Shown: positions 6,200 through 8,457 of the stretch, one piece after another
Layout: the number at the start of each line of letters is the position of its first letter
Numbering within the stretch: the stretch's first letter is position 1
Source: Gammaproteobacteria bacterium
Lineage (GTDB): Bacteria; Pseudomonadota; Gammaproteobacteria; UBA9214
Length of the DNA stretch: 8,457 nucleotides
Assembly: GCA_029881775.1 (NCBI GenBank)
Contig: JAOULY010000059.1
Span: 1 to 8,457 of the forward strand
Direction: 5' to 3'
Program-made: the position numbers and the translations under genes
Notes under the pieces: generated by a model
Database searches by the model: none
Seen by the model: only the letters and a program-made list of their open reading frames with translations
Told to the model about the DNA's origin: nothing

Positions 6200-6556
6200 T
6201 CAGTAGCGATTGTTTGCGGAGTAGAAACCCGGGATTGTGTAGTCGAAATTCGACCGGGACTGCCGGTGACGTGACAGGAGAATCTCTCTGCGGTACCTCG
6301 CCATATCCTTTTGCCATGCAGCCGTGCCCCTGAAAAGACCGGTCAGAAGCAGGCCTGTAAAGATCAAACCTGTTACAGTTTCGTGGTATGGAACCTCTAG
6401 CTGGTAAAGGGCAACTGCCGCGCAAATACCGACGATTGCGGGTATTTGCATGCCATTCATGACGGCACCCTTGAGCATATGCAGCAGCAATGCAAGCGCG
6501 CCGGGTTTGTTGATGTCGGATGTCTGGTCGACATCCGCGTGACTGCGATAAGCCAT
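6200..6556 (-). CDS. Small membrane protein of unknown function
   Basis: A 118-residue protein that I do not recognise. On the minus strand GAGGAG stands 7 bp before the ATG, which strongly supports a real gene and this start. The N-terminus is polar (MAYRSHADVDQTSDINKPG). An amphipathic stretch (ALALLLHMLKGAVMNG) follows, then two probable membrane helices near residues 37-55 (QIPAIVGICAAVALYQLEV) and 60-75 (TVTGLIFTGLLLTGLF). A basic C-terminus (RYRREILLSRHRQSRS) probably faces the cytoplasm. The reverse-complement frames show no better protein. It is convergent with the DsrE-like gene and shares the hairpin at 6149-6195. Nothing in the sequence indicates a function. Confidence 0.72.
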   Translation of the reverse strand: MAYRSHADVDQTSDINKPGALALLLHMLKGAVMNGMQIPAIVGICAAVALYQLEVPYHETVTGLIFTGLLLTGLFRGTAAWQKDMARYRREILLSRHRQSRSNFDYTIPGFYSANNRY

Positions 6557-6675
6557 TGTGTTTCTCCTCGAGCTGATTGTTTTAACCGTTGCGGGGATTT
6601 TAGTTTTATCGCGGTGAAAAGAACGCTGACTTTTCCATCGTTTACAAACAATTAATAAAATTAAAACAGTATTTA

Positions 6676-6689
6676 AACCGGGGTCAGGT
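6676..6689 (+). repeat. Left arm of 14-bp inverted repeat (AACCGGGGTCAGGT)
   Basis: AACCGGGGTCAGGT is the exact reverse complement of 7124-7137. Inside the left arm CAGGT (6685-6689) can also pair with ACCTG at 6700-6704, a local hairpin. GGGGTCAGG-type palindromic ends are common in dispersed REP-like elements of gammaproteobacteria (recalled, not searched). No target-site duplication flanks the pair. Confidence 0.65.
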
Positions 6690-6881
6690 GCAGGGCTGAA
6701 CCTGTATAAATAAACAAAGAATTTGGCATACAGGCAGTGCGGTTTTTATCACGCGAAAGTCATCCGCGCCGAGGTGTCACGCAAGGCAAGCCGACATGGC
6801 CGTGAGATAGCGGAAGACTGCTTGGGCCTGGATGGTATATTGGTGAAAACCGGGATCTGGCCCACTGCTGTCCCACCTACT

Positions 6882-6914
6882 CCCTCTCCCTCCAGGACGC
6901 TAGCGCCGAGAGGG
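6882..6914. repeat. CCCTCTC/GAGAGGG hairpin repeat, first copy
   Basis: CCCTCTC (6882-6888) pairs with GAGAGGG (6908-6914), and the region between contains the palindrome CGCTAGCG. The following TTGGAGAGCGAAGCGAGGGG continues the purine-rich wording of a known style of dispersed intergenic repeat in proteobacteria. A related hairpin is at 6984-7004. Confidence 0.55.
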
Positions 6915-6970
6915 TTGGAGAGCGAAGCGAGGGGCCGGGGATCAATAAAAGCTAACTGCCTGATTTGTAC

Positions 6971-7005
6971 CCCCTCTCCCTGGCCCTCTCCCTGCAGGAG
7001 AGGGG
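6971..7005. repeat. CCCTCTCC/GGAGAGGG hairpin repeat, second copy
   Basis: CCCTCTCC (6984-6991) pairs with GGAGAGGG (6997-7004), an 8-bp stem with loop CTGCA. It is preceded by a direct repeat of CCCTCTCCCTGG starting at 6972. The CCCTCTCCCTGGCCCTCTCCC arrangement is a widespread proteobacterial intergenic repeat in my memory. There is no T-run adjacent to it, so a role as terminator is doubtful. Confidence 0.6.
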
Positions 7006-7123
7006 ATGTTCTATTTATATTCTGGTGGCTGGTATTCATGTCCATACATAGTTCAACAGCATAAAACCAGTTAAATAGCAGTATTCAACATGCAAACGTA
7101 ATTGTTTAGTGGGACAACAGTGG

Positions 7124-7137
7124 ACCTGACCCCGGTT
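7124..7137 (-). repeat. Right arm of 14-bp inverted repeat (ACCTGACCCCGGTT)
   Basis: This is the exact reverse complement of 6676-6689. It ends 6 bp before the ATG of the following gene and so occupies the place of a ribosome binding site. The two outermost arm ends are 462 bp apart. Confidence 0.65.
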
Positions 7138-7143
7138 AACGAT

Positions 7144-8457
7144 ATGACGACAGCGCCGATGCAAGCTCCGCCCCTGATTGCCGGACTGATGGCTGCGGCC
7201 GCCTGCGATCACCCGGTCGGCGAGATCCGCCTGGTCGAAACGCATATTTCATGGGTGATACTGACCGGCGACTATGCCTACAAGATCAAGAAGCCGGTGG
7301 ATCTCGGTTTTCTTGATTTCTCCACACTCGACAAGCGCCGTTTCTACTGCGAAGAAGAGTTGCGCCTGAACAGGCGCCTGGCGCCGGATGCCTACCTCGA
7401 TGTGCTGCCGATAACCGGTACACCGGAACAGCCGGTGCTTGGTGGCCAGGGCGATGCCATTGAATACGCGGTGCGCATGGTGCAGTTTGACCAGGACGCG
7501 CAACTCGACCGTGTATTGCGCCGGGGTGAACTGGAACCACGGCAGCTGGACGCGATTGCACGGCTGGTGGCCGGGTTCCACAAAACCATCGCGGTTGCGG
7601 GCAAGGATAGCGATTACGGCGAACCCGCAACGGTCTGTCATGCGGTTGAGGAAAACTTCCAGCAGATACACAAGTGCCTGCCGCCTGATGAAAGCGCAAC
7701 GCAACTGGAACACCTGCAGGCATGGAGTGCAATGGCCTGTGACCGCCTGGACACGGTATTCAGCCGGCGCAAGGCCGGCGGTTTCGTGCGCGAGTGTCAT
7801 GGCGATATGCACCTGCGCAACCTGGCCTGGGTGGACGGGCGGCCGCTGGTGTTTGATTGTATCGAGTTCAACCCGCAATTGCGCTGGATCGACGTGATCA
7901 GCGAGATTGCCTTCCTGGTGATGGATTTGCAGGACCGCGATCAAGCGCGCCTTGCCTGGCGTTTCCTGAACAGTTACCTGGAAGACTGCGGCGATTATGC
8001 CGGGCTGGAAGTGCTGCCGTTTTACCTGGCGTACCGTGCCATTGTGCGCGCCAAGGTCGAGGTCATCCGTGCAGCGCAACCCGCTATCGCCACCGATGAG
8101 CAGTCAGCGGCTATGAAAGAATTTCACGCCTACCTGCAACTGGCGAATAACTACACGCTTGCCAGCCGGCCTGTTCTGATTATCACGCGCGGACTTTCCG
8201 CGTCCGGCAAGTCGACCGTGACACAGGCATTGCTGGAGCAACTCGGCGCCATCCGTATACGTTCGGATGTGGAACGTAAACGTCTTTACGATGTGCCCGC
8301 GGAGATCGATGCGCGCAGTGGCGTCGGGGAAGGTATTTACGCTGCCGAGGCCGGACGGCAGACCTACGAAAAGCTGGCAGAACTGGCCGGGCAGGTGCTG
8401 GCTGCCGGTTACACGGTAATCATCGACGCGGCCTTCCTGAAAACTGAACAGGTCACG
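7144..8457 (+). CDS. Bifunctional aminoglycoside phosphotransferase-like / P-loop kinase protein, 3' end outside window
   Basis: The frame is open for 438 residues to the last base, so the C-terminus is missing. The N-terminal domain is an aminoglycoside-phosphotransferase/choline-kinase-like fold. YKIKKPVDLGFLDFST holds the candidate ATP-contacting lysines (K47, K49, K50), the Brenner-type catalytic motif is HGDMHLRN at 219-226 (D221), and the metal-binding aspartate is D238 in FDCIEFN. The second domain begins near residue 345 with a Walker A, GLSASGKST at 350-358, followed by IRSDVERKRL. This arrangement matches proteins annotated as bifunctional APH/ATP-binding protein (COG2187 plus COG0645, from memory). 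Their substrate is not established, and there is no reason to read it as a resistance gene. The start may be ATG 7144 or in-frame GTG 7120; neither has a good ribosome site. No other gene is seen with it. Confidence 0.88.
   Translation, partial: MTTAPMQAPPLIAGLMAAAACDHPVGEIRLVETHISWVILTGDYAYKIKKPVDLGFLDFSTLDKRRFYCEEELRLNRRLAPDAYLDVLPITGTPEQPVLGGQGDAIEYAVRMVQFDQDAQLDRVLRRGELEPRQLDAIARLVAGFHKTIAVAGKDSDYGEPATVCHAVEENFQQIHKCLPPDESATQLEHLQAWSAMACDRLDTVFSRRKAGGFVRECHGDMHLRNLAWVDGRPLVFDCIEFNPQLRWIDVISEIAFLVMDLQDRDQARLAWRFLNSYLEDCGDYAGLEVLPFYLAYRAIVRAKVEVIRAAQPAIATDEQSAAMKEFHAYLQLANNYTLASRPVLIITRGLSASGKSTVTQALLEQLGAIRIRSDVERKRLYDVPAEIDARSGVGEGIYAAEAGRQTYEKLAELAGQVLAAGYTVIIDAAFLKTEQVT

Larger units (their letters stand above)
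6557..7143. other. Gene-free intergenic stretch made of repeats
   Basis: This 587-bp stretch holds the 5' region of the minus-strand membrane protein gene (AT-rich at about 6590-6675) and the segment between the inverted repeats at 6676-6689 and 7124-7137, including two CCCTCTCC-type hairpins. An open frame at 6723-7064 (+) is mostly translated repeat (PSPSRTLAPRG, PSPWPSPCRRGD) with no ribosome site, so I do not call it a gene. The part at 6720-6860 has ordinary GC content and could be a decayed coding remnant, but I recognise no family in it. I see no RNA gene here. Confidence 0.7.

Noticed and set aside
6723..7064. Plus-strand open frame of 113 codons in the repeat region
   Set aside because: More than half of it is translated repeat DNA, and it has no ribosome site and no recognisable protein family.
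7249..8079. Long minus-strand open frame (276 codons) opposite the APH/kinase gene
   Set aside because: The plus-strand frame has kinase motifs (HGDMHLRN, GLSASGKST) over the same bases. The minus frame has no recognisable domain and no ribosome site.
7144..8200. Reading the APH-like domain as an aminoglycoside resistance gene
   Set aside because: The fusion to a P-loop kinase and the overall motif wording match a housekeeping-type family of unknown substrate. There is no resistance-cassette context.

Overview
The window looks like chromosomal DNA of a gammaproteobacterium with System II (Ccs) cytochrome c maturation, most plausibly a sulfur-oxidising or related chemolithotrophic lineage. 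This rests on the ResB/CcsB pair, the dsbA and EEP-hydrolase neighbourhood, a periplasmic DsrE-like protein and an RpfG-type receiver domain. The taxon is inferred from gene content and protein style only.

Left part (1-5035, all + strand): the 3' end of resB, then ccsB (together the haem-handling System II cytochrome c synthetase), then dsbA (periplasmic thiol oxidase) behind its own candidate promoter. Next come a thiamine-diphosphate enzyme of the acetolactate synthase family and an endonuclease/exonuclease/phosphatase (EEP) family protein whose ATG can overlap the preceding stop codon. From memory, cytochrome c4 - dsbA - EEP is a recurrent gammaproteobacterial gene order, so the acetolactate synthase-like gene looks like an addition to a conserved block. 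A 21-bp perfect hairpin closes the unit.

Middle part (5036-7143): a looser accessory segment of short single genes separated by intergenic hairpins. It holds a stand-alone receiver domain resembling the N-terminus of RpfG, a secreted DsrE-like protein with one candidate active cysteine, and a convergent two-helix membrane protein of unknown function on the minus strand. Three related hairpins sharing the core GACGGAGGGATT sit at 5044-5088, 5583-5612 and 6149-6195. Two are good bidirectional terminators and the middle one is degenerate. Then follows about 590 bp without a credible gene, built from repeats: two CCCTCTCC/GGAGAGGG-type hairpins lie inside a segment bounded by a 14-bp perfect inverted repeat (6676-6689 and 7124-7137).

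Right part (7144-8457, + strand, runs off the window): a fused protein with an aminoglycoside-phosphotransferase-like domain and a P-loop kinase domain, open to the last base. Its start codon lies 6 bp after the right arm of the inverted repeat and has no clear Shine-Dalgarno sequence.

I see no RNA gene, CRISPR array, prophage or transposase gene. The most distinctive points are the repeat-partitioned middle segment, the RpfG-like receiver with no output domain, and the acetolactate synthase-like gene in the dsbA-EEP block with a substituted active-site-region residue.
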